Shown here piece after piece: positions 9,901-18,584 of a stretch of 53,029 nt of DNA. Under the pieces are notes generated by a model. It was not told the DNA's origin and did no database searches. It was given only the letters and a program-made list of their open reading frames with translations. The position numbers and the translations under genes were made by a program. This DNA is from Desulfovibrio sp. OttesenSCG-928-G15 (GTDB lineage Bacteria > Desulfobacterota > Desulfovibrionia > Desulfovibrionales > Desulfovibrionaceae). Within the stretch, counting starts at the first letter, position 1. Each line of letters starts with the position of its first letter. The stretch lies in assembly GCA_030266525.1 (NCBI GenBank), contig JAJDIC010000004.1, forward strand, positions 1 to 53,029. Direction: 5' to 3'.

Positions 9901-10565
9901 TGCTGGTCGACGACAACCCCGTGAATCTGCAAATAGCCTGCGAACTGCTCAAGGAGACCGGTGCGGCTGTATCCATTGCCGAAAACGGGCGCGAGGCTCT
10001 TGACCGGATACTGGCAGAACGCGATAGCCCTTTTGACCTCGTGTTTATGGATTTGCAGATGCCCGTAATGGACGGCTTTGAGGCTACCGCGCAAATACGC
10101 GCCCTGCCGGGGATGGAATCATTGCCCGTTGTCGCCATGACCGCCCACGCCACGGTAACGGAAAAGGAAAAAAGCCTTGCCGCGGGCATGAACGAGCATA
10201 TTTCAAAGCCCATTGATGTGGCTGCCTTGTATGAAACCCTGCAACGCTGGCTGAAAAAATCGGAAATTGTGCTGACCGGAGAAAAAAAGGCCGACCAGCA
10301 AGGCCCCGTTTCAGGCGACACTGCCGATATTGCGGGAATTGTCGAGCAACTTGGCGCCCTCACCCAGCTTCTTGCCGAAGATGACGCGGAGTCTTGCCGG
10401 GTGTTTGCGCAAATCAAGCCTCTGCTGGAAGAAGTGGACCCACACGCAACGGCCCTGGCCGACCAGGCCCTGGCGGAATTCGATTTTGGCGAAGCCCTTG
10501 CAGTGCTTCGGCCCATGGAAGCGGGCCTGAAAAATGCGTTACAGGCCAAGGCAGAAACCCCATGA
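6984..10565 (+). CDS. hybrid sensor histidine kinase (PAS/GAF-HisKA-HATPase-REC)
   Basis: A 1193-residue signalling protein without clear membrane helices. An N-terminal PAS-like region is followed by a PAS domain (about 110-240), a GAF-like domain (about 260-415) and another PAS domain (about 415-540). A coiled linker precedes the dimerisation domain [15 protein letters not shown], whose phospho-acceptor is His589. The HATPase domain follows (N-box NLVGNAVKF near 703, DTGIG near 738, GTGLG near 768). A receiver-like stretch around 815-930 lacks an obvious phospho-acceptor. A true receiver carries Asp1023 in [10 protein letters not shown]. The C-terminal 100 residues are helical but have no Hpt HxxKG motif. 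The signal and output are unknown. It overlaps the DUF721 gene by 4 bases. Confidence 0.93.
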   Translation: MVDARLMALPFPVIVLDGGDFSLLAANASAAERIGRPLPKGESISAIVPWHVPLLDALRPLVATKTLALSGEASRLSLHEVFHAPEEFGGKAVLSSLTLFFMDYSKQDVLRLYCTLEPETTHELQSMRRFFDKFPEMLLRCNTQGNITLCNSRFCRMCGRSAADILGKHITECGLPAHFADFVHQACRRALVTGREVAGDERLEDLPGKLDCYALFAFPDKTADGETAGVFCTLRDITGLRNVERALREQGAMLQSANDAALTMLSEDEDQDVLAWLALKLVGRATGADFVGVWRNHKNEQDDNLATLLYSWYADTRTPGAGRLDGTLAYAGELCGYGPRLEQGDSIDLSHSLIPFFSQKGLTGGLIVPVLTRTEFWGFVCIADLNAPTPKGKARENLLRFVGLLLASSTQRRSIQKALLDSDSRFRDVAEAAGEIVWEVDSAGKFTYLSERIQTLTGFTPADLIRMSWDDISLEDSEHPVSWQMLEAGMSTGSFSGFTHRIVSKKGPILWLRSSGKVLTGADGVAGLRGVSLDITLDKKNSEDLISTMKALEQANTDLSVSARQAHEMAAKAEEANRAKNDFLANISHEIRTPLNAIIGMSYLLKKTDLSAMQTDYADKIHSGGKALLGVVDEVLDFAKIESGNMAIEHGAFSLEDVINLVASVIGDRAEKKGLEAALIIDNDVPTSLIGDATRLGQILINLVGNAVKFTESGGLSLRCTLELLEAGTASIRFVVQDTGIGIEKNRLPRLFEPFWQAEDSATRRYGGTGLGLTIVKKLVDLKGGTLHLISEPGQGTTATVRLSFAVDQRSIDTQALREKKTVAEVQAVLVSPKEMERSFLGTIFEQSGIKVNAVDSMAGGFAALQGSDGENAGTRLFVVPFEETNQNNNLRHLAEMRLRTPPLVICLVPFGLGKTTEELSKELEYPLAGQAQRPITTPLLMRSVRQALGSAGDVAEANTTPVAPYFPGSRILLVDDNPVNLQIACELLKETGAAVSIAENGREALDRILAERDSPFDLVFMDLQMPVMDGFEATAQIRALPGMESLPVVAMTAHATVTEKEKSLAAGMNEHISKPIDVAALYETLQRWLKKSEIVLTGEKKADQQGPVSGDTADIAGIVEQLGALTQLLAEDDAESCRVFAQIKPLLEEVDPHATALADQALAEFDFGEALAVLRPMEAGLKNALQAKAETP

Positions 10566-11119
10566 ACCGCCCTACAAAGGCCGCCCCTTCCGTGTTTTCC
10601 CGGCTTGCCCGCAGAGAGAGGCGCATGCGCTCCTCAGGCGAAGCCCTGGCGCTTGTCTATGAAAGACTCGGCGGCCAGGATCAGGCCATGCTTGTCGCGC
10701 TCTGGAACGCCTGGCCAAGCGTTATGGGGGAATTCCTGTCATCCCTGGGTCAGCCCAGGGGCCACAAGGACGCCACCCTGATTATCGGCGCATATGACAG
10801 CATAGCCATGCAGGAACTGACCATGCTCTCGGAAGAAATTCTTGAGCGGGCCAACGAGTTTTTGAAAACGACCTTTTTCACTGCGGTCCACACCACCCTG
10901 ATGCAGGGCGAAAAATCCCTTTCCCGCGACAAAGCGCGCGCGCCCCGGACAGGCCAGAACGCCGAACCGTCCGCGCATTCCGCCGCCCCCCTGCCGTTCG
11001 ACGCGCCGCGCATCGGCGCACTCATGGGACGCCTGTCGCCAGACTCTCCCATCACCCGCTGCTACGAAGCGCATGTGAAAACGCCTCTGCAATCCGCGCA
11101 GCGAAAACCACGGCGATAG
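10562..11119 (+). CDS. DUF721 (DciA-like) protein
   Basis: A 185-residue protein matching DUF721. The core [20 protein letters not shown] followed by the strand [20 protein letters not shown] has the spacing of that family, in which a conserved tryptophan region precedes a short KH-like fold. DciA members of the family associate with the replicative helicase, but many DUF721 proteins are uncharacterised, so helicase loading is only a possibility. The basic, disordered C-terminal tail (about 120-185) is rich in Pro, Ala and Arg. Its start codon overlaps the kinase stop in ATGA, so translation is probably coupled to the kinase. Confidence 0.65.
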   Translation: MNRPTKAAPSVFSRLARRERRMRSSGEALALVYERLGGQDQAMLVALWNAWPSVMGEFLSSLGQPRGHKDATLIIGAYDSIAMQELTMLSEEILERANEFLKTTFFTAVHTTLMQGEKSLSRDKARAPRTGQNAEPSAHSAAPLPFDAPRIGALMGRLSPDSPITRCYEAHVKTPLQSAQRKPRR

Positions 11120-11311
11120 AAACAAAACCCCACATACGAGAGCACCACAAAGCGGATATGCTGCATCGGCGGCGTGACCAAAATTTCCATAGCGCCTTTG
11201 CGCTTGCATTAATCGGGGCGCGGGTTTATTTTTACGCCCCTGCACCCGGCAAATCTCCTTTGCCCGCGTCTTTTTTCGACTTTTCTTTTTTCGACTTCCC
11301 AAGGAGTTCCC

Positions 11312-12493
11312 ATGATTGGCATTTCCAAACTGTACTGTGGTCAGGTTGAACCCTCGGACGCCCTGCGCTACGGGCGCCACTCGGGCAAACTGCCCTCGCA
11401 TCTGCTGCAGTTTTCCAAAGATAAAAAGCCGGTGGTGGTCTGGAACATGACCCGCCGCTGCAACCTGAAATGCGTGCACTGCTACGCCCACGCCCTGGAA
11501 GAACAGGGCGAAGACGATATTTCCACCACCCAGGCCAAAGCCCTGATTGACGATCTGGCCGCTTACGGCGCCCCGGTAATGCTGTTTTCCGGCGGAGAAC
11601 CGCTGGTACGCAAGGACCTGCCGGAACTTGCCAGCTACGCAACCAGCGTGGGCATGCGCGCCGTTATTTCCACCAACGGCACATTGATTACCAAAGAAAA
11701 GGCCAGGGAACTCAAAGCCGTCAACCTTTCCTATGTTGGCATTTCCCTTGACGGTGGCGAAGAAGTGCACGACAAGTTCCGCAAGGTGCCCGGCTCTTTC
11801 AAAAAAGCCATCCAGGGCATTGAAAACTGCCAGGAAGCGGGCCTGAAGGTCGGCCTTCGCTTCACCATCAACAAACGCAACCAGGGAGAAGTGCCGAAAC
11901 TCTTTGATCTGGTGCGCGATCTGGAAGTGCCCCGCATCTGTTTTTACCACCTTGTCTATTCCGGCCGCGGGTCTGAGCTTATCAAGGAAGACCTCGACCA
12001 CAAGGAAACCCGCGCCGTGCTGGACCTGATTATGGACCGCACCCGCGAGCTTTTTGACCAGGGCAAGCCCAAGGAAGTGCTCACGGTGGACAACCACGCC
12101 GACGGCCCCTACCTGTGGATGCGCATGCAAAAAGAAGATCCCAAACGGGCCGAAGAAGTGTTTGAACTGCTGCAATACAACGAAGGCAACAGCTCAGGCC
12201 GGGGCATTGGCTGTATCTCCTGGGACGGGCAGGTGCACGCAGACCAGTTCTGGCGCAACCATACCTTTGGCAACGTGCTGGAGCGCCCCTTTTCACAAAT
12301 ATGGGACGACCCGAACATCGAACTGCTGCACAAGCTCAAGGACAAAAAAGCCCACGTGGGGGGCCGCTGCGCCAAATGCCGCTTCCTGAACATTTGCGGC
12401 GGCAACTTCCGGGCCAGGGCCGAAGCCTACTACGGCGACGTATGGGCCGAAGATCCGGCCTGTTATCTGACGGATGAAGAGATTGGATTATAG
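11312..12493 (+). CDS. ahbC: AhbC, 12,18-didecarboxysiroheme deacetylase (radical SAM)
   Basis: A 393-residue radical-SAM enzyme. The opening MIGISKLYCGQVEPSDALRY and the cluster motif CNLKCVHC (CxxxCxxC) at about residues 50-57 match AhbC, which removes acetate groups from didecarboxysiroheme to give iron-coproporphyrin III in the alternative heme pathway of sulfate reducers. FSGGEPL and the STNGTLI strand are standard radical-SAM elements. A C-terminal cysteine set (CISWDG, CAKCRFLNICGG, DPACYL) should hold a second iron-sulfur cluster of SPASM type. AhbD and NirJ are close relatives, but the N-terminus favours AhbC. A strong AAGGAG site precedes the start. The other ahb genes are not in the window. 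Confidence 0.85.
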   Translation: MIGISKLYCGQVEPSDALRYGRHSGKLPSHLLQFSKDKKPVVVWNMTRRCNLKCVHCYAHALEEQGEDDISTTQAKALIDDLAAYGAPVMLFSGGEPLVRKDLPELASYATSVGMRAVISTNGTLITKEKARELKAVNLSYVGISLDGGEEVHDKFRKVPGSFKKAIQGIENCQEAGLKVGLRFTINKRNQGEVPKLFDLVRDLEVPRICFYHLVYSGRGSELIKEDLDHKETRAVLDLIMDRTRELFDQGKPKEVLTVDNHADGPYLWMRMQKEDPKRAEEVFELLQYNEGNSSGRGIGCISWDGQVHADQFWRNHTFGNVLERPFSQIWDDPNIELLHKLKDKKAHVGGRCAKCRFLNICGGNFRARAEAYYGDVWAEDPACYLTDEEIGL

Positions 12494-12568
12494 TATGCCT
12501 TTGGCGACCAGAGGTGCGCCCGCAGTTTTCTTTACTTCTGACCAACAGCTCATGATGAGCGAAACGCC

Positions 12569-12862
12569 ATGTTCATAGGTATTTTGGGTGTCGAGTTTTT
12601 ATTGCACGGCAATGAATCGCTCAAGGACAAGCGCAGGGTTGCGAACAGCCTGAAACAAAAGGTGCGCAACACCTTCAACGTAAGTATAGCCGAAGTGGGC
12701 AGCGAAAACGACATGGGCCGCCTCAGCCTTGCCGTGGTGTCGGTGAGCAATGAAAGGCGGCACCTTGAAAGCAGGCTTACCAAATGCCTCTCCATGATAG
12801 AAGCGGTCTGCCCGGAAGAAATGATCTACAGCGAAATAAACATCGACGGCGCAGATATGTAA
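12569..12862 (+). CDS. DUF503 (YlxP-like) protein
   Basis: A 97-residue protein of the DUF503 family, recognised by MFIGILGVEFLLHGNESLKD, the KDKRRVANSLKQKVRNTFNVS helix with its SIAEVG strand, and the closing alpha/beta pattern. The family has a ferredoxin-like fold, is often encoded near ribosome-maturation genes such as rbfA or infB, and has no firmly established function. Here it follows ahbC by 75 bases and is ended by a clear hairpin terminator, so the two may share a transcript. Confidence 0.8.
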   Translation: MFIGILGVEFLLHGNESLKDKRRVANSLKQKVRNTFNVSIAEVGSENDMGRLSLAVVSVSNERRHLESRLTKCLSMIEAVCPEEMIYSEINIDGADM

Positions 12863-12898
12863 CCACGGCTATCTGACCGCAGCTATGTAGCCGCATAA

Positions 12899-12933
12899 AA
12901 AAGAGGCTGTCCGCCACGCGAACAGCCTCTTTT
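12899..12933. terminator. bidirectional intrinsic terminator
   Basis: AAAAGAGGCTGT (12899-12910) pairs with ACAGCCTCTTTT (12922-12933), with A and T tracts on each side. It ends the ahbC/DUF503 transcript and could also stop the fliW transcript arriving from the other strand. Confidence 0.9.
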
Positions 12934-12959
12934 CTGAACACTTTCCAGCCCGAAGCGTA

Positions 12960-13195
12960 GGAAGCACTGATTAATGAGGATTTTTGTTTTCTGGCAAGGA
13001 AGGCGAATTGACTCGCCACTTCCTGTGGCTCTCCCTTCGGGCGCATTCGCTCCGCTCCTGCGTCTAATTCCGCAATCCTGCGGAATTGTCCGGGCGAAGC
13101 GAAGTGTATCAAGACATACATGAGCTTCGTACGGGATGAGCCCGCTCAGAGCAGGGCGCGGCCAGAGGGCAAAAAGACCATTAATCAGCGCTTCC
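12960..13195. repeat. MITE-like element with 17-bp terminal inverted repeats
   Basis: GGAAGCACTGATTAATG (12960-12976) and the reverse complement of 13179-13195 (GGAAGCGCTGATTAATG) match at 16 of 17 positions and bound a 236-base segment. Weaker similarity continues inward (TTTTTG and TCTGGC on both ends). No transposase is inside; the open frames within have no family features. One end lies two bases from the fliW stop codon. No clear target-site duplication is visible, so mobility is inferred only from the terminal repeats. Confidence 0.55.
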
Positions 13196-13196
13196 C

Positions 13197-13682
13197 TTAT
13201 TCTTTCGCCTCTTTGTCGTCTTCTGCCGAGGCTGTCACTTCTGCCGTATGTATGCGCACGTTCGCCGGGCCGTCCCGGTCTACTTGTGGGGCTTGCAGGC
13301 CGAGGCGGGCCTGATGGTTGATTACGATGGGACCGAGCAGGTGCAAGGATGCGTCTTCCGGCTTGCCGGGCGGAATGGCCACGGTAACCAGAACGGCAAT
13401 ATCGTTGGCGCTTTCCGCCTTGAGCAGGGTCTGGTCCGCATCGCCAAGGTGAATGGTATAGTCCGGCACAAAGGTGAACGGGTCTGCCACAATCAGGCCG
13501 AGAGTCGGGGTTGTCATGCTTTGCAGGACAAGCAGCGGGCTTTCGTCATGAATGCGCAACAGTATAAATTCCCTCTCATCTTCAAAGCCGATGACGCCCC
13601 GGGGAAAAGTAATCACTTTATCCAGGCTGACCTCACGCTTTCCAAGACGCGATTCAATCACTATTACTTCTTGCTTGTCCAT
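13197..13682 (-). CDS. fliW: FliW, flagellar assembly factor and CsrA antagonist
   Basis: A 161-residue FliW. Recognisable segments are ITFPRGVIGFEDEREFILL, SPLLVLQSMTTPTLGLIVADPF and the VTVAIPPGKPEDASLHLLGPIVIN core. In the known partner switch FliW binds either flagellin or CsrA, so that CsrA represses flagellin translation until export drains flagellin. The start lies inside the csrA 3' end (19-base overlap), a strong sign of coupled translation. The C-terminal 20 residues are acidic and variable, and the stop codon lies only two bases from a MITE-like inverted repeat, so the tail could have been changed by an insertion. Confidence 0.95.
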   Translation of the reverse strand: MDKQEVIVIESRLGKREVSLDKVITFPRGVIGFEDEREFILLRIHDESPLLVLQSMTTPTLGLIVADPFTFVPDYTIHLGDADQTLLKAESANDIAVLVTVAIPPGKPEDASLHLLGPIVINHQARLGLQAPQVDRDGPANVRIHTAEVTASAEDDKEAKE

Positions 13683-13897
13683 AACGCCGCCGCCGCAAAT
13701 ATGTCTGTTTCATCGGCAACAAGTGCCTGTTGGTTTTCATCCTTGACGCGCAAATACACTTCTTCCCGGTACACAGGCGTTGTCTCGGGCACCACAATGC
13801 CGAGCTTGACCTGCTTTCCCTGGATGCTGAATACGGTGATCTTGATAGTATCACCGATATGCAGGCTTTCTCCTGCTTTTCGGGATAATATGAGCAT
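13664..13897 (-). CDS. csrA: CsrA, post-transcriptional RNA-binding regulator
   Basis: A 77-residue CsrA/RsmA homologue starting MLILSRKAGESLHIGD and continuing IKITVFSIQGKQVKLGIV and YREEVYLRV. These strands build the dimer that binds GGA motifs in mRNA leaders, usually blocking translation. The start at 13897 is preferred over an upstream in-frame ATG at 13939 because all CsrA proteins begin at this MLxLxR. The C-terminus is longer than in E. coli CsrA (61 residues). It lies between flgL and fliW, overlapping fliW by 19 bases, as in many flagellated bacteria where the pair controls flagellin synthesis. Confidence 0.96.
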   Translation of the reverse strand: MLILSRKAGESLHIGDTIKITVFSIQGKQVKLGIVVPETTPVYREEVYLRVKDENQQALVADETDIFAAAALWTSKK

Positions 13898-14024
13898 GGC
13901 TGTGTCGCCTTGTTGTGATGGTGCGCCCCGCCCCGCCACCTGGCGGAGTCGGAGTTTAATAAGACACTCAGTGCTTGTCGCATTACACCAAGTGTAAAGT
14001 CCAGCATTTTTTTAGAAATCATTT

Positions 14025-14072
14025 GCAGATAATGCCGCCACGAGGCACTCCCCCCGTGACGGCCTTATCTGC
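14025..14072 (-). promoter_or_regulatory. stable hairpin between flgL and csrA
   Basis: Two 18-base arms (14025-14042 and 14055-14072) pair with two mismatches, starting 10 bases after the flgL stop. There is no T run on the minus strand, so it is not a standard terminator. The RNA loop on the minus strand is G-rich and contains GGA, the core of CsrA sites, so mRNA processing or CsrA autoregulation are possible roles. Confidence 0.5.
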
Positions 14073-14082
14073 GATGTATCGA

Positions 14083-15774
14083 TTACAGGAAGTTGACCAA
14101 ACTCATCTGCATAATCATGGAAGATGACTTCAACACACTGTTATAGGCTATCTGCTGTTGGGCCAGTTTGGTCATAAGCTCTGTGATGTCAATGTCTTCC
14201 ATAGAAGAGAGGTTGTCCTGTTCAGCGTACGTGCGCATGACCGTATTGGCCTGCTGGCTGATCAGGCGGTTTTCGCGCCCGCCTACTTCAGCCGCTCTGG
14301 TAAGAACCACGTTCATGACCGAAGAAAGCTTTTCCAGCGCTTCCTGACAGCCTTGCTGGTCGTTGGTTTCCAACGCGCCCACAAGATCGCCCACTACTTC
14401 AAAGAGGTTTTCATCGGGCTTGGGGTTATCCAGAATAACCGCGTAATCCCTGCCGTCGCCCTTGGAATCCTTGCTGCCGCCCTGATAGTCGTAGCGGCCA
14501 CCAAAAATATTCGCCCCGACCATGTTCACGGTAATATGATCGTCTTCGGAAATCTGGAAGTTGATGTCCGCCCGGTGCGGGTGGATGACCATCTGGGTGT
14601 TTGCATCTGCCGCTGTAAGCGCGGCCCCCTTGGCGGTCAGGGTTCCCCCCGGCACGGCAAAGGAAGGGTCTGCCTTGTTGGGCGTAGTGGCCGGGATCCA
14701 GGTGCTGCCGTCATTCACACTGTAGGAATAGTCGATAACGCCGTTTTCAACCTTATTAATCCTGATTATCGTATCCTTGGAGAAGTTGCCGTTAATTACC
14801 AGATTGCTGTCATCAAACCTGACTGCTGCTGCCGGTGTCGGCGCATAGGCCGTGCTCACTTCCGAATAATTGTCGTCGCCCTTGTATACGGCAGTTGGAC
14901 GTACATAGAACCATGTGCCGTTATCCTGGTAGTGGTCGTTTTCGGCTTCGCGCGGCTCGGCAATGTTCACTGTTTTAGTGACGGTTACTACACCATTTCT
15001 ATCTTTTTCATTACACAGCATGGTCATTTTAACGCCATTGGCCGCCTCGATGAGAATGCTGTCAGGAGCTGTCGGATCCGGGTTTGTAACCGTGCTCTTG
15101 GTGGCGTCAACCCATTCCTTTTTGTCGGCATCCCAATATTCAAACTCCGCCTCTGCCACTGTTACTTCACCGTCAGCATTAGCGTTTGCATTCGGCCCCT
15201 TCACCCGGATAATCGTAGTTGCGTTCAGATCGCCACTAGGATCAACGTAAATGTCCTGAGAGGTAATGCCGGAGCCGTCGTCCGGCACTTCGCCCTTGAT
15301 GCTGGTGCCGAGCGCCTGCTCATAGGCCAGCCCGTCCACCTTGTGACCGGCGAAAATGTGGCGGCCCTCAAACCGGGTGTTGGAAAGGGTAATCAGCTGT
15401 TCGAAAAGTTCCCGCGCCTGCATGCCTATCTGCTCGCGGTTGCTTTCGTTGTAGGTTCCGGTAGCGGCTTGCTCGGCCAGGCTTTTCAGGGTGGACAAAA
15501 TGCTTTGCACGGAACCGTCGGTTCCGGCAAGGGTGGTGTCGGCAAGGTTGAGCCAGCCCATGGCCTGTTCGATGTTTTCTTCATACACCCCAAGCTTGGA
15601 CAGGTCCGCGCGGGTGGAAAGAATGCGCCCGGCGCTTACCGGATCGTCGGAAGGGCGGTTTACGCGTTTCTGGCTGGAGGCCTGAATGTTGGATTCCATA
15701 TAGGCGGAAAGGTTCATGTTCATGTTGCCCACGAACGATGAATACATCATGCCTTGTGTTACTCGCAGTGCCAT
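14083..15774 (-). CDS. flgL: FlgL, hook-filament junction protein (HAP3)
   Basis: A 563-residue FlgL. The N-terminal 150 residues (RVTQGMMYSSFVGNMNMNLS, KRVNRPSDDPVSAGRILSTR, NTRFEGRHIFAGHK) and the C-terminal 110 (AAEVGGRENRLISQQANTV to LAQQQIAYNSVLKSSSMIMQ) are the conserved coiled-coil regions that link hook to filament. Between them lies about 300 residues of Asp/Thr/Asn-rich beta-type sequence, roughly doubling the length of enterobacterial FlgL; it probably forms surface-exposed outer domains. The start at 15774 has a good AAAGGAG site. It follows flgK by 54 bases in the operon. Confidence 0.94.
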   Translation of the reverse strand: MALRVTQGMMYSSFVGNMNMNLSAYMESNIQASSQKRVNRPSDDPVSAGRILSTRADLSKLGVYEENIEQAMGWLNLADTTLAGTDGSVQSILSTLKSLAEQAATGTYNESNREQIGMQARELFEQLITLSNTRFEGRHIFAGHKVDGLAYEQALGTSIKGEVPDDGSGITSQDIYVDPSGDLNATTIIRVKGPNANANADGEVTVAEAEFEYWDADKKEWVDATKSTVTNPDPTAPDSILIEAANGVKMTMLCNEKDRNGVVTVTKTVNIAEPREAENDHYQDNGTWFYVRPTAVYKGDDNYSEVSTAYAPTPAAAVRFDDSNLVINGNFSKDTIIRINKVENGVIDYSYSVNDGSTWIPATTPNKADPSFAVPGGTLTAKGAALTAADANTQMVIHPHRADINFQISEDDHITVNMVGANIFGGRYDYQGGSKDSKGDGRDYAVILDNPKPDENLFEVVGDLVGALETNDQQGCQEALEKLSSVMNVVLTRAAEVGGRENRLISQQANTVMRTYAEQDNLSSMEDIDITELMTKLAQQQIAYNSVLKSSSMIMQMSLVNFL

Positions 15775-15828
15775 ATAACGCTCCTTTGCCTTCCACTACT
15801 CGTCGCCGTTGTTGCGGCGCAAAATTTC

Positions 15829-18078
15829 TTACTGCTTGAGGCTCAGCAGGGTTTGCATCATTTCATCGGCGGTGGTGATAAGCTTTGCCGCCGCCTTGTA
15901 GGAAGCCTGAAACTTGATCAGGGCGCTCATTTCTTCATCCAGGCTGACCCCGGAAATTTCTTCACTTCTTTCATACAGGTCCAGAGCCATGGCAGTTTCA
16001 TTGGCTGCCGTAAATTTGACACTCTGGGTATCCGCACCGACCTTGGTCACAAGAGAGGCGTAGTTGTCATTCAGCGTCTGGTCCGTGGGCTTGTTCCAAA
16101 GGGTGCCGATGGAAACCTTCTTGTTGGCAAGATCCGCCAGATCGAAAGCTGTCTTGTTGTCGCCAGAGTTCACTTCGCCCGCGCCGTTTACCCGGCCCGC
16201 GTTGATCAGGTTCAGGTTATTGGACAGCACGTCGTTAAGGCCCATGCTGCCGGCATCGTCACCGCTAAAGAAGGTATTGATGCCAAGCGCCGCCATAAGG
16301 CCGGAAGAGTCGGTGGTTACGGCAAAGCTGTGGCCTTCCTTGGCCGTTATTTCCAGCCGACCGTCAGACGTAACCGAGGCGGCAAAAGGCTTCACCGGGT
16401 TGCCGTCTTTATCCACATAAGTACTTTCTGTAATTGCACATGCCACATCGTGGAGAGAGTGTATTGACGGATCAAACACATCGGTTTCCGTACCAAGGAT
16501 AATATCGCCGTTGTCGTCATATTTCCCAAAATTCTTGAAAACATCCAACCCGGGGTACGGGATAACCGACTTGCCGTCTTTATCATACACTTCAAAAGTC
16601 AGGCTGCCCTGCTGCAACTTGTCGGCCCAGGTAAACAGGGATTCTGCCGAACCAAGAGCTTTTTTGGGGTCGCCGACCATATAGGTGCCGGTTGCGCCGG
16701 TAAGCGTTTCCAGGCCTGCACCGTTGCTGTGAATCTGGTTTACCTGCCAGATAAGTTCCTTGGCAAAAGCGTCCAGACGGGTGCGGTATTCGCCAAGCTG
16801 GTAATCGCGAAACTCCAGAATGCCCGCCAGCGAACCGCCGGTCATGCGCAGCTTGTTGTCCTGGCCGTTACCGTAAATTTGCGGCGAAATATTGATGGAA
16901 TCAGACGTGGGCGACACCCAGAACACGTCCTTTTTGGGCGAGATAACAAATTTGTCGCCCTCAGCAAGGCTGCCCGGCCCCTCTTTACTCAAGGGAAGAA
17001 CTTCTCCCTTAGAAAAACTGATTTCCAGATTGCCTATCTTCTGGGGAGTGCTCAGCGCATCCCAAGTGTCTCCACCGGTATTGGGGTTGGTCAACCAGGT
17101 CTTGCCGCCATCAACGGAAACTTTGAAGGTAGCCGCAGCTACGGGCGGAGTCGCAGTGGGGTCGCCGTCCACTGCGCCCGGGCTATCCACCTGTACGAGA
17201 TATTCCCTATAATCCGAGCCCTCGAATTTGATGGCCGGGTGAACCATCGAGTCGGGGTCAGCAGGATCTTTCAGATACGGCTTGAACGGTGAGTTGGGAC
17301 CAAGGTTATAATCAATATTACCGTTTCTGATTTCAAGCGAGAAGGGAATGGTATCTTGCACCAGGGTGTAGCCGTTTTGCATGGACACGTTGTAGTGCCC
17401 CGGCCCGCGGTCTTCCACCTTGACGTCGATAATGGCTGCAAGCTCGCGTACCTTCTGGTCGCGCTTGTCCATCAGGGCGTTGGGGTTGTTGCGCCCGGCC
17501 TGGTAGCTGAGATTGATTTCCTTGTTCAGATCGGCAATTTCTTTCAGCAGTTGGTTGGCCGTTGTCACGTCCTGCTCAATCATCGCGTTGAGCTGTTCTT
17601 CCTGCTTGGCAAGGCTTGCGTCTGTATTGCGAATAGTGGAAGCCAGCGTACCGGCGGTGCCGAGCAGGGCTTCACGCGTGGGCAGGCTGTCCGGCTGCTG
17701 GGCCAGCTTGTTCCATGCCTTCCAAAGCTCGGTGAGCGAGTTGGAAAGGCCGTTTACATTGGATTCGTTGAATATGTTTTCCACGTAGCGCAGTTGGCTG
17801 TACTGGCTTTCAAAGCGCTGGGAAGTGCCCACCTTGTCCAGGTAGTTGCTTTCCAGAAAAGCGTCGAAATAGCGGATAACTTCAGTAGTGTTAACCCCTT
17901 GCCCAACCTGACCCGCGCGGGACGTGAGGGACGTGGCCTCTTCCTGACGCACGGCCTGACGCGAGTACCCAACGGTATTCACGTTGGATATGTTGTTGCC
18001 CGTGGTCTGGATATTGGCCTGGGAGTTAAAAAGAGCCCCCACGCCCATATTGAGTATAGAACCTACGCCCCATGCCAT
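15829..18078 (-). CDS. flgK: FlgK, hook-associated protein 1
   Basis: A 749-residue FlgK, the first junction protein between hook and filament. The N-terminus MAWGVGSILNMGVGALFNSQ leads into the conserved ANIQTTGNNISNVNTVGYSRQ motif, and the C-terminus (GVSLDEEMSALIKFQASYKA, AAKLITTADEMMQTLLSL) is the matching coiled coil. A large middle region (about 330-640) carries the variable outer domains. The start at 18078 follows a GAGG site; the frame upstream to 18150 overlaps flgN and lacks family similarity. The start codon lies three bases from the flgN stop, consistent with coupling to its chaperone. Confidence 0.95.
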   Translation of the reverse strand: MAWGVGSILNMGVGALFNSQANIQTTGNNISNVNTVGYSRQAVRQEEATSLTSRAGQVGQGVNTTEVIRYFDAFLESNYLDKVGTSQRFESQYSQLRYVENIFNESNVNGLSNSLTELWKAWNKLAQQPDSLPTREALLGTAGTLASTIRNTDASLAKQEEQLNAMIEQDVTTANQLLKEIADLNKEINLSYQAGRNNPNALMDKRDQKVRELAAIIDVKVEDRGPGHYNVSMQNGYTLVQDTIPFSLEIRNGNIDYNLGPNSPFKPYLKDPADPDSMVHPAIKFEGSDYREYLVQVDSPGAVDGDPTATPPVAAATFKVSVDGGKTWLTNPNTGGDTWDALSTPQKIGNLEISFSKGEVLPLSKEGPGSLAEGDKFVISPKKDVFWVSPTSDSINISPQIYGNGQDNKLRMTGGSLAGILEFRDYQLGEYRTRLDAFAKELIWQVNQIHSNGAGLETLTGATGTYMVGDPKKALGSAESLFTWADKLQQGSLTFEVYDKDGKSVIPYPGLDVFKNFGKYDDNGDIILGTETDVFDPSIHSLHDVACAITESTYVDKDGNPVKPFAASVTSDGRLEITAKEGHSFAVTTDSSGLMAALGINTFFSGDDAGSMGLNDVLSNNLNLINAGRVNGAGEVNSGDNKTAFDLADLANKKVSIGTLWNKPTDQTLNDNYASLVTKVGADTQSVKFTAANETAMALDLYERSEEISGVSLDEEMSALIKFQASYKAAAKLITTADEMMQTLLSLKQ

Positions 18079-18080
18079 GA

Positions 18081-18545
18081 CTAGTACCTCGCAGAGTAAA
18101 TGGCCGCGCCCGGCCGGGCCTGGCTGATACGCCCGCTTCTGCCGTAACACTGGGCAGGCTTGGGCGTAATCTGCTTATGCAAAAATGAAAGCAGCGACTG
18201 GCTCTGGTCGAGCAGGGCAAGGGAAAGCTCCGTGTTACGGGTAGCCTGGCGTGCGCAATGCTGTTCCAGAGAATCAATCAGATGAAACAGGCGGCGAACT
18301 TCCGCGCCTTCTTCATCCGGCAGCATGGTGGCATATTCCAGAAGCTTGGTGCCCTGCATGGTGTTTTTAACATCCATGCGCTCAACGGCGATTTGCCGGA
18401 GCAGTTCGTGGATGGAAAATTCCAGGGTGGCAACGGCCTCGGAATCACGCTCGCGCAGAAGGTCAAACTCTTCCTCAAGCAAGGAGTGCAAAAGCTCCAG
18501 GGCCTTGAACTGACGGGTGAGGTTTCCTTGTATTATTGCGAACAT
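18081..18545 (-). CDS. flgN: FlgN, flagellar export chaperone
   Basis: A 154-residue, mostly helical protein with the FlgN signature: a long N-terminal helix LTRQFKALELLHSLLEEEFD, then FSIHELLRQIAVERMDVKNT, and a C-terminal helix ending in a basic, variable tail. FlgN keeps FlgK and FlgL unfolded and delivers them to the flagellar export gate. Its place directly before flgK and flgL supports this. A weak but adequate AGGAAAGAAG site precedes the ATG. In many related operons flgM sits between flgJ and flgN; only 39 bases separate them here. Confidence 0.85.
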   Translation of the reverse strand: MFAIIQGNLTRQFKALELLHSLLEEEFDLLRERDSEAVATLEFSIHELLRQIAVERMDVKNTMQGTKLLEYATMLPDEEGAEVRRLFHLIDSLEQHCARQATRNTELSLALLDQSQSLLSFLHKQITPKPAQCYGRSGRISQARPGAAIYSARY

Positions 18546-18584
18546 AGCTTCTTTCCTGGTCGTTGTCGTTGCGGGTTGAAAGCG

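Noticed and set aside
12777..13121. A minus-strand frame inside the MITE-like element
   Set aside because: It runs across the element end and into the DUF503 gene and has no transposase features.
14158..15741. A plus-strand open frame of 527 codons opposite flgL
   Set aside because: It mirrors flgL codon structure and lacks any recognisable domain or ribosome site.
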